From Nitrosopumilales archaeon CG_4_9_14_0_2_um_filter_34_16 (GTDB taxonomy: Archaea > Thermoproteota > Nitrososphaeria > Nitrososphaerales > Nitrosopumilaceae): a stretch of DNA of 46,710 nucleotides. Below the pieces are notes generated by a model. That model was not told the DNA's origin. It saw only the letters and a list, made by a program, of their open reading frames with translations, and did not search any database. The translations under genes were made by a program, and so were the position numbers. This document shows, piece after piece, positions 40,350 through 46,710 of the stretch (position 1 is its first letter; every line of letters begins with the position of its first letter). Location of the stretch: assembly GCA_002788515.1 (NCBI GenBank), contig PFRJ01000094.1, positions 2,240 to 48,949 of the forward strand, in the 5' to 3' direction.

Positions 40350-40762
40350 TGAAGACACCTTGGCAATCTTTTGATAATTTGAGCTAGAGATATTCTTCCA
40401 GGACCAACTATCATGATTACTATTGCGGATACAAGTAAAATTAAATCAATTTCTATTCCTCCTTTTCCAGTTATGCTTTGTGCTCCTTTGACTAGGAAAA
40501 TTGCTCCTAACATAATTATGGAAATCATTGATGCAGATAATCTGCTGAGTATTCCGATGATTATCAAAATACCTGGAACTAATTCAGCTAACGCGATTGG
40601 AATTTGTAACTCTGCAGGAAGGCCCATGCTCGGTAAATTATTAGCAAATCCAGGATCTAACTTTGATGTTCCGTGAAGTATAAAGATCACACCCAGTGCT
40701 GATCTTAATCCGATAAACACTACATCATTTAGAATCTTATCTCTAATCTCAGCAGTAGTCAA
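40346..40762 (-). CDS. DoxX-family membrane protein
   Basis: The 138-residue product has four hydrophobic helices and the DoxX opening GLRSALGVIFILHGTSKLDPG (in parts, near residue 18), GLPAELQIPIALAELVPGIL and IIMLGAIFLVKGAQS. DoxX relatives take part in thiosulfate or redox metabolism; the exact role in these archaea is unknown. It overlaps the M20 gene end by four bases on the opposite strand. Confidence 0.8.
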   Translation of the reverse strand: MTTAEIRDKILNDVVFIGLRSALGVIFILHGTSKLDPGFANNLPSMGLPAELQIPIALAELVPGILIIIGILSRLSASMISIIMLGAIFLVKGAQSITGKGGIEIDLILLVSAIVIMIVGPGRISLAQIIKRLPRCLH

Positions 40763-40857
40763 TGCGTTGAACTATGATTTTTAGTATAATTATCTTGCTC
40801 ATATATTACACGTAAAATGTAGAAAGCCCTTTATTATGCGGCAAAATTATTTGAATT

Positions 40858-41454
40858 ATGTCAATGTATATGCCAGGAGCTACTGCTGTTGGAATTACTT
40901 TTGATGGAGGCATAGTTTTGGCTAGCGAAAAAAGGATCGCGTTTGGAAATTTTCTTGTAAGTAAATCTACAAAGAAAACATTCCCTATCACTAACAAAGT
41001 TGGTGCAACTTGCGCTGGTCTTGTAGCAGACATGCAGATTCTCACTTTACAAATTGCAGCTCTTGCAAAAATTAGAAAAATGGATCTAAAAAGAGATGTT
41101 CCACCAAATACGGTTGCTAAAATGATGTCAAACATGATGTATGAACGAAGATACTTTCCATTATTGACACAAGTAATTGTAGGTGGCGTAGTTGACAAAC
41201 CAATAATGTATACCCTTGATCCTTTGGGTTCAGTTCTACCTGACGAATATGCTGCAGTGGGAACAGGGGCTGAGATGGCATTAGGTGTGTTAGATCCTCA
41301 ATTCAAACCAAACATGTCTAAAGATGAGGCAATTGACTTAGCAAAACGTGCAGTTCGTTCAGCAGCACTTAGAGATTCAGCAAGTGGTGATGGATTGGAT
41401 ATCCTTGTGATTACCAAAGACGGCACTGAAGAATTTACAGAATCTATCAAGTAA
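40858..41454 (+). CDS. psmB: Proteasome beta subunit, probably catalytically inactive
   Basis: The 198-residue product is a proteasome beta-type fold (MYMPGATAVGITFDGGIVL at the N-terminus and GTGAEMALGVLDPQFKP near residue 133). Aligned to active subunits with GTTTVGI, the catalytic Thr1 position is Ala8, the Asp17 position is Glu24 and Lys33 is Lys40. Thus the nucleophile is missing and it likely acts as a structural subunit, as described for one of two beta subunits in Sulfolobus. The catalytic paralogue is not in the window. Confidence 0.85.
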   Translation: MSMYMPGATAVGITFDGGIVLASEKRIAFGNFLVSKSTKKTFPITNKVGATCAGLVADMQILTLQIAALAKIRKMDLKRDVPPNTVAKMMSNMMYERRYFPLLTQVIVGGVVDKPIMYTLDPLGSVLPDEYAAVGTGAEMALGVLDPQFKPNMSKDEAIDLAKRAVRSAALRDSASGDGLDILVITKDGTEEFTESIK

Positions 41455-41482
41455 CTTTACATCTTAATTCTAGAATTATCTT

Positions 41483-41959
41483 TTAGTCGTAAATTGTTTT
41501 ACCTGTTTCCCAGAATCTATCTGATATGTAATGCATATTTTTTAGAACTTCGCCTTTCTCCATACTTTCCAATTCTGAACTAGAAACCAATGCTTTACCG
41601 ATTGCCAGAAATTTGTGCTGAGATTCTTCAACTATACACACAAGCTTGTCTTTTTCAAACTCTGTGAATGATTTTATTCCAGGCCTCATTAGATTTGCAC
41701 CCTTGCACATGAATTTGACTGCACCCATATCCACTGTAACTGATGGGAATCTCTTCAAAGTTTCTGTTTCTGATAAAAATGGAATGTACTCATCATTGAT
41801 TTTTAATATTTTCATTCCGTTACCTGTGATAATTTGTGCATCATCTAAAATTTGATGTACTTTGACATTTTTTATTTTAGGAAATTCAATCCCCCATTTT
41901 TCTGAAACTGTTTTTAGCAATGAAGTTGTTTCGCTTTTTGAAATTAAATTAGATTTCAA
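41483..41959 (-). CDS. PUA-domain RNA-binding protein (MCT-1/Tma20-like)
   Basis: The 158-residue product has an N-terminal domain (LISKSETTSLLKTVSEKWG) and a C-terminal PUA domain (about 72-150) with FPSVTVDMGAVKFMCKGANL, MRPGIKSF and HKFLAIGKALVSS. Archaeal relatives include MCT-1/Tma20-like translation factors. It overlaps the homoserine dehydrogenase stop by four bases and probably shares its transcript. Confidence 0.85.
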   Translation of the reverse strand: MKSNLISKSETTSLLKTVSEKWGIEFPKIKNVKVHQILDDAQIITGNGMKILKINDEYIPFLSETETLKRFPSVTVDMGAVKFMCKGANLMRPGIKSFTEFEKDKLVCIVEESQHKFLAIGKALVSSSELESMEKGEVLKNMHYISDRFWETGKTIYD

Positions 41960-42966
41960 TTTCTTGCAATCTCTTGTCTGATGTCTAACAAGTCTCTTAG
42001 AATAGAACTGGCAGTTTCCATTCCTCCTGCACCTTTTCCAATAATTGTTTGTGTGCCTGAATGCTCTGATGTAAATGCAATTGCATTTAGAGTTCCATTA
42101 ACACATAGTGGATCGTCATTTGATATTTCTTTTGGTCCTACCACAAGTTCCTTATTGCATGAAGCAATTAATTTTATTGCACAATTGTTTTTAGATGCTT
42201 TTTTGATATCTTCTACTGTGACCTTTCGTATTCCTGTACAGTTGATGTCTGGTAATGTTACCTTCATACCCATTACCCAATTTGCAAGAATGACTAGTTT
42301 TGCTGCAGCATCTAATCCATCCAAGTCCAAAGATTCATCAGCTTCCACATATCCTTTTTCTTTTGCATCTTTTAATGCCTCATCAAACGATAGTCCTGTT
42401 GCCATGTTTGTTAAAATATAATTCGTTGTACCATTTAGTATTCCTGCAAACGATGTAATTCTCTCCCCTCTTAGACTGTTTTTAGCATAATCGAGAATTG
42501 GTGTTCCTCCACCAACAGTGCCACTAAATTTAAACATGACTTGATTATATGTAGCAAGTTCCAACAATGATGGAAAAGCCAGAGCTAATGGACCTTTGTT
42601 TACTGAAATCACATGCATGCCTTTTTTCATGGCCATGATGATGTGGGTCATTCCTGGTTCAGCATCTTTATAATTGCTGGCTGTTGTTTCAATGAGAACA
42701 TCTGCTTCAATATTTTTGAGCATGTCTGTTCCTGACATTGAATTTTTTGTATTGGCATAGTTTTTCACAGTTCCAAATTTTTTCTTTACTTCTACAAGTT
42801 TGTTAAAATTTAACCCTGATTGATCTACTGCACTTCCTTTGCTATCAAACACTCCTACCACTCTTGGTTTTAATCCATACTTTGCATATAGATCATCTGC
42901 TCTAGAATCAAATAATTTGACTAAGCTTTGTCCCACTACTCCAAAACCACATAATATTATCCTCAA
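41956..42966 (-). CDS. hom: Homoserine dehydrogenase
   Basis: The 336-residue product has the NAD(P) loop GFGVVGQSLVKLF near residue 6, the KGMHVISVNKGPLALAF region near residue 115 and FSGTVGGGTPILDYAKNSL near 148, with LNGTTNYIL and EADESLDLDGLDAAAKLVIL, the HSD signature. It reduces aspartate semialdehyde to homoserine for threonine and methionine synthesis. Length matches archaeal enzymes without an aspartokinase or ACT domain. The stop overlaps the PUA gene start. Confidence 0.93.
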   Translation of the reverse strand: MRIILCGFGVVGQSLVKLFDSRADDLYAKYGLKPRVVGVFDSKGSAVDQSGLNFNKLVEVKKKFGTVKNYANTKNSMSGTDMLKNIEADVLIETTASNYKDAEPGMTHIIMAMKKGMHVISVNKGPLALAFPSLLELATYNQVMFKFSGTVGGGTPILDYAKNSLRGERITSFAGILNGTTNYILTNMATGLSFDEALKDAKEKGYVEADESLDLDGLDAAAKLVILANWVMGMKVTLPDINCTGIRKVTVEDIKKASKNNCAIKLIASCNKELVVGPKEISNDDPLCVNGTLNAIAFTSEHSGTQTIIGKGAGGMETASSILRDLLDIRQEIARN

Positions 42967-43102
42967 ATCGTTTCATTCCTTTTTGTTGTCTGACTGTGGT
43001 TCATTTTATTCCTCTTGATTTTCTTATCATTAATTGTGTTTTATTAATAATTTTTGAATGTTGTTTCACAAAAATCACACTAACTTTATTTTGTGACTAG
43101 AT

Positions 43103-43507
43103 TCAGTCATCAGAGTCTTTTTCATGTTGCAGTGAGATGGAATTAATACAATATCTTTGGTTTGTAGGTTTTGGGCCGTCATCAAACACATGACCTAGGT
43201 GTGCTCCACATTTGTTGCAATTAACTTCTGTACGAACCATCCCATAATCCGTATCTGAAACATATTCAATTTTGTCTTCTGATATTGGTTTCCAAAAACT
43301 AGGCCAACCTGAACCTGAATCAAACTTTGTGTCTGATGAAAAAAGTTCTTCCCTACAGCAAGTACATTTGAAAACTCCTTCAAGTTTACTATTGTTGTAT
43401 TTTCCAGAAAATGGTGGTTCTGTTCCATGATTTATGCAAATCTCATATTGATCTGGTGTGAGTTGCTTTTTCCATTCTTGAGGTGTTTTTACTATTTTTT
43501 CCGTCAT
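43103..43507 (-). CDS. msrB: Peptide methionine-R-sulfoxide reductase
   Basis: The 134-residue product has the MsrB zinc site (CTCC near residue 48 with CNKC near 97), the GSGWPSFWKP motif near 65, GAHLGHVFDDGP near 101 and the catalytic Cys in RYCINSISL near 119. It repairs methionine-R-sulfoxide in proteins using thioredoxin. The length is normal. It is the last of the anti-oxidant repair genes in the window, and stands alone. Confidence 0.95.
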   Translation of the reverse strand: MTEKIVKTPQEWKKQLTPDQYEICINHGTEPPFSGKYNNSKLEGVFKCTCCREELFSSDTKFDSGSGWPSFWKPISEDKIEYVSDTDYGMVRTEVNCNKCGAHLGHVFDDGPKPTNQRYCINSISLQHEKDSDD

Positions 43508-43542
43508 GATGTATTATGTTTCTCCAAATATTAGAATATTGT

Positions 43543-45183
43543 TTATTTTTTAAGATTCTTTCTCTTTTCTTCTGTTCTTTTTTCAGACTCGAATCTTTCC
43601 AAATCATATTCCTTCATATCTACATATTTCATAATTTTACTAAGATTTGGATGTACTTTGTTTATTTGTTTGAACATTTGCTGTGCTACTCTCCTGTAAT
43701 CTATGTGTCCTTGAGGAACTGTACGCAATTCTATTAGATGACATGCTTCCCTTAGATTAAATTTCATAAAATATTGATAGTTGTATCCAAAGTTAACAAC
43801 GTACTGTGCTTGTTCTGGAAACTTTTTTCTCATAACACCGAATGTTTCTCTAGTTTTGTCCATGCACTCTTTGAATTCTTTCTCTATTCCTAAAATTTTA
43901 ATTTCATTTGGTATGCTGTATCCATGATCAGTTGTGAGTAATTGTCTTTCTAATGTCAATGCTCTGTGTCTGTGAAAGTCTCTAAACATTCCAAAATTAT
44001 TGCATAAATCAAACGTGTAATAGACATTTTCAAATGCTCTTGATGGTCTATGACGTCTGTTAGTTCTAATTTTTACAAACTCGCTTATGATTTTATTTTT
44101 CTTTTCTTTTGGCATTTTTTTTATGCATTTTAAAATGTCTTGATATGATGTACTTGGTGATTGCTCATATATTATACCAGTAATGATTTTATCAATCGCA
44201 TAGTTTTCTGATTCATAATCTACAAGTTTAGTAACTGTGCCTTTTTTTGGATTTGGTTTGATCTCTTTTAGAGTTATTTTTTTGGATGTGTTTTTAACAT
44301 CTTTGAGATATTTTTGAAATGCTTTACCGTATTTGTCATCCGCTCTTCTAACAAATGACTTGATTGTTGTGTCAAGCTCTTTTTTGATTTTTGAGGCTAA
44401 ATCTTGCTCTTCTTTTAGTTCTGATGAGCCTAAAACTGTTAAAAGATATTCAAATGCACGTCCGTTACCAGTAATTCCAACATTTGTTAATGTTGATGCT
44501 GGCAATAATCCTCTTAGGATATCAAGAGCTTTTGCTTTGGTTGATCCTTTGTAAATCATATTTGCTGATTTTATGTCTGCATCATTTTTTAATTTGGAAA
44601 ATAATTTTTCTTTTCCGTCTGTTGAATCTTTGAAACTGTATTTCTCGATTGGATACTTTTCTCTTACATAGTTTATCATCGGTTCAATGTTTTTTGAATA
44701 AACATCAAATGAAAAATTACAACTTTCTTCATACATGTCGGCAAAACGAGATTTTGAAATTTCATCATCTCTGTAGAATCTATATTTTCCATTTTCTTTT
44801 TTATTCCATGCAACATATCTTGATGATTTTTCTAAATAAGATAATCCAATTCGTCTGTCTTCGATTTTTTTCACTGCAATGTTTGACAATCCTTCTATTG
44901 CAATCTGTGCTTCTCCTAATTCTGCAACAGAATCATCCCCGTATTCTAAAAGTACTCTATTGTAAAATTCCTCCCCTCTGTTTTTGTTTTTTAAAAATTC
45001 GTCAAGAAAAATACGTCTCATGCTTTTGTCAGTTCTGCTGTATCTTGACATCAACGCACCACGATCAACTTGTCTTGGAGTAATTATTGCAAATACATTT
45101 TCTTCTGTGTTTGAAAAGTGTTCTGATAGAATTTTTCTTTCCTTAGATGAAAATTCTGACAATACTATTGTGCTCTTTCTCAA
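43543..45183 (-). CDS. Double-domain ThyX-like protein (degenerate flavin-dependent thymidylate synthase)
   Basis: The 546-residue product holds two ThyX-like domains. N-domain (about 30-260): YGDDSVAELGEAQIAIEGLS and DRRIGLSYLEKSSRYV, keeping S-x2-E-x-S-x-R-Y but with DRR for RHR. C-domain (about 330-520): TNRRHRPSRAFENVYYTFDL, FRDFHRHRALTLERQL with RHR kept but no Ser seven residues on, and LREACHLIELRTVPQGHIDY. Ordinary ThyX is 220-250 residues and has the full RHRx7S. Thus each half lacks part of the site; it may be a noncanonical thymidylate synthase, a structural variant, or have another flavin role. Confidence 0.75.
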   Translation of the reverse strand: MRKSTIVLSEFSSKERKILSEHFSNTEENVFAIITPRQVDRGALMSRYSRTDKSMRRIFLDEFLKNKNRGEEFYNRVLLEYGDDSVAELGEAQIAIEGLSNIAVKKIEDRRIGLSYLEKSSRYVAWNKKENGKYRFYRDDEISKSRFADMYEESCNFSFDVYSKNIEPMINYVREKYPIEKYSFKDSTDGKEKLFSKLKNDADIKSANMIYKGSTKAKALDILRGLLPASTLTNVGITGNGRAFEYLLTVLGSSELKEEQDLASKIKKELDTTIKSFVRRADDKYGKAFQKYLKDVKNTSKKITLKEIKPNPKKGTVTKLVDYESENYAIDKIITGIIYEQSPSTSYQDILKCIKKMPKEKKNKIISEFVKIRTNRRHRPSRAFENVYYTFDLCNNFGMFRDFHRHRALTLERQLLTTDHGYSIPNEIKILGIEKEFKECMDKTRETFGVMRKKFPEQAQYVVNFGYNYQYFMKFNLREACHLIELRTVPQGHIDYRRVAQQMFKQINKVHPNLSKIMKYVDMKEYDLERFESEKRTEEKRKNLKK

Positions 45184-45194
45184 TTATTAATAGT

Positions 45195-45488
45195 CTATTT
45201 CTTTTTTCCAATCTGTATTAGATCGGGGCCCTTATCCCTGTTTTTATCTTGACCTTTAGATTGCCATCTTAACAATACTTCTTTGAAAGATGCTGCATCT
45301 GCTTCATTTTCCGTATACATCAATGTTGTAACCCAAAAACCGTTTTTGGCAGTTTTTCCTCCAACTGAATTCATCCAAAAATCACTTGGTAAATTCTCCA
45401 TGGCTTTGTTGTTTGGATCTTTTGTTGCCTCCATCCATCTACTTGCCACAAAATTCAATATTTGTTCAAGTTCTTCTTTTTGAATCAT
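45195..45488 (-). CDS. 97-residue hypothetical protein
   Basis: The product is soluble with a helix start (IQKEELEQILNFVASRWME), a short SVGGKTAKNGFWVTTLMYTE strand region and a basic end (KGPDLIQIGKKK). There is no motif known to me. It lies 11 bases upstream of the ThyX-like gene on the same strand and is probably co-transcribed with it. Confidence 0.6.
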   Translation of the reverse strand: MIQKEELEQILNFVASRWMEATKDPNNKAMENLPSDFWMNSVGGKTAKNGFWVTTLMYTENEADAASFKEVLLRWQSKGQDKNRDKGPDLIQIGKKK

Positions 45489-45620
45489 GAGCCTGTTATT
45501 TTGTCTCTAAATTTTAAAATTACTACAAAACGTAGAATTTTAGTTTGTGAATTTAATCTTACTAAAACTAATAACATTACTTACACTTTGTCGGTTATAC
45601 AAATCTCTTAACTATCTCAC

Positions 45621-46487
45621 ATGACACACGACGATATCGAAATTATCGGTAAAAATGTCAAAGACATGTACGGAACGTTCATGGGTAAAGTCGTAGGAAC
45701 AATAACTGATATCGATGGTAGCATACAATCTGTCGGTATTGATTGCGGTTCTCAGGGATTACAGCAAATCCAATATGAGCAACTCGTAGTCCAAGGTGAA
45801 ATTGTTATATTCATTCCAAAATGGCGACTTGACTCACAAAGACTCATTCGTGAAAAGCAATTAACTCTACGCCGTCTGAAGGCATTGATTGATATTGTTT
45901 CAGAAAATGATGACATGAAAACTGATGCAGAAATCATTCATGAAAAATACAAGTCAAAACTTGCATCATTAGATGAAACAGAAAGTGAAATCAAAGCTAT
46001 TCTTGAGACACGTTTAACAGAGTTAGATGAACAAATGAAGTCTGCAAAAATGTTATCATTTGATGCAAAAGTACAATACAAGAGCAACGAGATCTCCGAA
46101 TCCACATTTGAGACTGTGAAATCATGCACAACTGAGGTAATTGAGCATGTAACTCACGAAACAGCAGAAATCGCAAATGTGAAAAGAAGAATCGCTGATC
46201 TTGAATCAGAAATGCATGAAATGACTACCCCTTCAACACAAGAATCTGCCGCTACATATCTGGAGACTCCTGAACAACAACTAGTTCAGACAATACTTCC
46301 AGAAGCCCCAACACAACCAATAGAGACACATTCAGAACCAATATCAGCTGAGACTCAATTTACGCCAAAATACTCAACTGAATCTGAAGTTACATTTGCC
46401 TTTCCAGAACCACCCAAACAGGTGACACCAGCAACTTCAAAAGACGACAACGACAACGATTGGCTTGCAAGAATGGAAGCACAATAA
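45621..46487 (+). CDS. cdvA: Cell division protein CdvA
   Basis: The 288-residue product has an N-terminal PRC-barrel-like beta domain (about 8-70; DMYGTFMGKVVGTITDIDGS), a long coiled coil (about 75-205) and a Pro/Thr/Glu-rich flexible tail ending DNDWLARMEAQ. CdvA binds DNA and membrane and recruits ESCRT-III CdvB at mid-cell. In these archaea cdvA lies apart from cdvB and cdvC, as here. It is followed by acetyl-CoA synthetase on the same strand, 55 bases away. Confidence 0.9.
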   Translation: MTHDDIEIIGKNVKDMYGTFMGKVVGTITDIDGSIQSVGIDCGSQGLQQIQYEQLVVQGEIVIFIPKWRLDSQRLIREKQLTLRRLKALIDIVSENDDMKTDAEIIHEKYKSKLASLDETESEIKAILETRLTELDEQMKSAKMLSFDAKVQYKSNEISESTFETVKSCTTEVIEHVTHETAEIANVKRRIADLESEMHEMTTPSTQESAATYLETPEQQLVQTILPEAPTQPIETHSEPISAETQFTPKYSTESEVTFAFPEPPKQVTPATSKDDNDNDWLARMEAQ

Positions 46488-46542
46488 TTTTTTTAATTTA
46501 TTTTTTTAACATTTAGAAAGATCTAAGTTCATACACTTTTTG

Positions 46543-46710
46543 TTGTCTGAAATTTATTCTATAGGTCTTGGAAATACTGATGACACTGTGAGAAAAAAGG
46601 CAGATGTTGATTTTGTGTCTTTTTGGGATGAGCAGGCAAGAAATTTGTCGTGGTTCTCTAGATGGGAAAAAACACTTGATTGGAAGCCACCTTTTGCTAA
46701 ATGGTTCGTT
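46543..46710 (+). CDS. acsA: Acetyl-CoA synthetase, N-terminus only (cut by window edge)
   Basis: The frame begins with TTG at 46543 and runs out of the window with SEIYSIGLGNTDDTVRKKAD, then FVSFWDEQARNLSWFSRWEK and KPPFAKWFV. The FW-x2-A-x4-WF-x2-W-x6-W pattern is the ACAS N-terminal domain of acetyl-CoA synthetase, which activates acetate with ATP and CoA. TTG 46540 is an alternative start. Confidence 0.8.
   Translation, partial: MSEIYSIGLGNTDDTVRKKADVDFVSFWDEQARNLSWFSRWEKTLDWKPPFAKWFV

Noticed and set aside
44649..45083. 144-residue plus-strand frame within the ThyX-like gene
   Set aside because: It is the antisense of a clear domain-bearing gene and is unusually rich in Leu, Cys and Phe, as such shadows are.
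1..46710. tRNA, rRNA, CRISPR arrays, transposases or an origin of replication
   Set aside because: I looked for T-loop-like strings, repeat-spacer patterns and transposase motifs by eye and found none; short or degenerate cases could be missed.

Overview
The window reads as a piece of an AT-rich genome of a marine-type ammonia-oxidising archaeon (Nitrososphaerota/Thaumarchaeota, Nitrosopumilus or Nitrosarchaeum-like). The evidence is a TFIIB-type initiation factor, a CDC48/VAT-type AAA ATPase, the thaumarchaeal/crenarchaeal division protein CdvA, a proteasome beta subunit, a PEFG-type C-terminal sorting motif, many TATA-like boxes about 27 bases before start codons (leaderless mRNAs), and many stress-response genes. 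No rRNA, tRNA, CRISPR array or transposase was seen. Both ends cut genes: a thioredoxin-like redox protein at the left and acetyl-CoA synthetase at the right.

Layout. 1-2 kb: an arsenic module (arsenate reductase, arsenite methyltransferase, divergent HxlR-type regulator) with a palindromic operator candidate in the shared promoter. 2-3.7 kb: a Na+/dicarboxylate symporter between two 93-base direct repeats that look like structured RNA. 3.7-13 kb: a YkgJ-type protein, two CPA2 cation/proton antiporters, an amino-acid permease, a response regulator, several lineage-type hypotheticals and several Cys-rich microproteins. 13-19.4 kb: a stress island of universal stress proteins (USP), CBS-domain proteins, an HPF/RaiA-like protein, a malate/lactate dehydrogenase without a normal start codon and a VIT1-type iron/manganese transporter. 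19.6-25.9 kb: TFB, CDC48, protein-L-isoaspartate methyltransferase and another USP. 25.9-29.1 kb: decayed genes (a truncated Hsp20 and a PAC2 gene with two frameshifts), a bifunctional-nuclease-domain protein, an ATP-cone/PD-(D/E)XK fusion and an intact Hsp20. 29.2-36.4 kb: small regulators, a Met-rich membrane-anchored protein, a double-rhodanese/metallo-beta-lactamase protein, a cupredoxin-like protein, a PEFG-CTERM protein, a four-CBS protein and a USP. 36.7-37.2 kb: a non-coding stretch with a GC-richer foldable segment. 37.2-46.7 kb: housekeeping genes (TrmI, NnrD, M20 peptidase, DoxX, proteasome beta, PUA protein, homoserine dehydrogenase, MsrB, ThyX-like, CdvA, AcsA).

Taken together, the first 36 kb is accessory and stress-oriented (metal/metalloid handling, ion homeostasis, nucleotide-sensing CBS and USP proteins, redox repair, chaperones), while the last 9 kb is conserved core metabolism. 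The strongest leads are the repeated 93-base RNA-like element, the multi-helix RNA candidate near 36.85 kb, the PAC2 gene with two frameshifts, the dehydrogenase lacking a standard start codon and the palindromes in the 7.0-7.17 kb divergent promoter.
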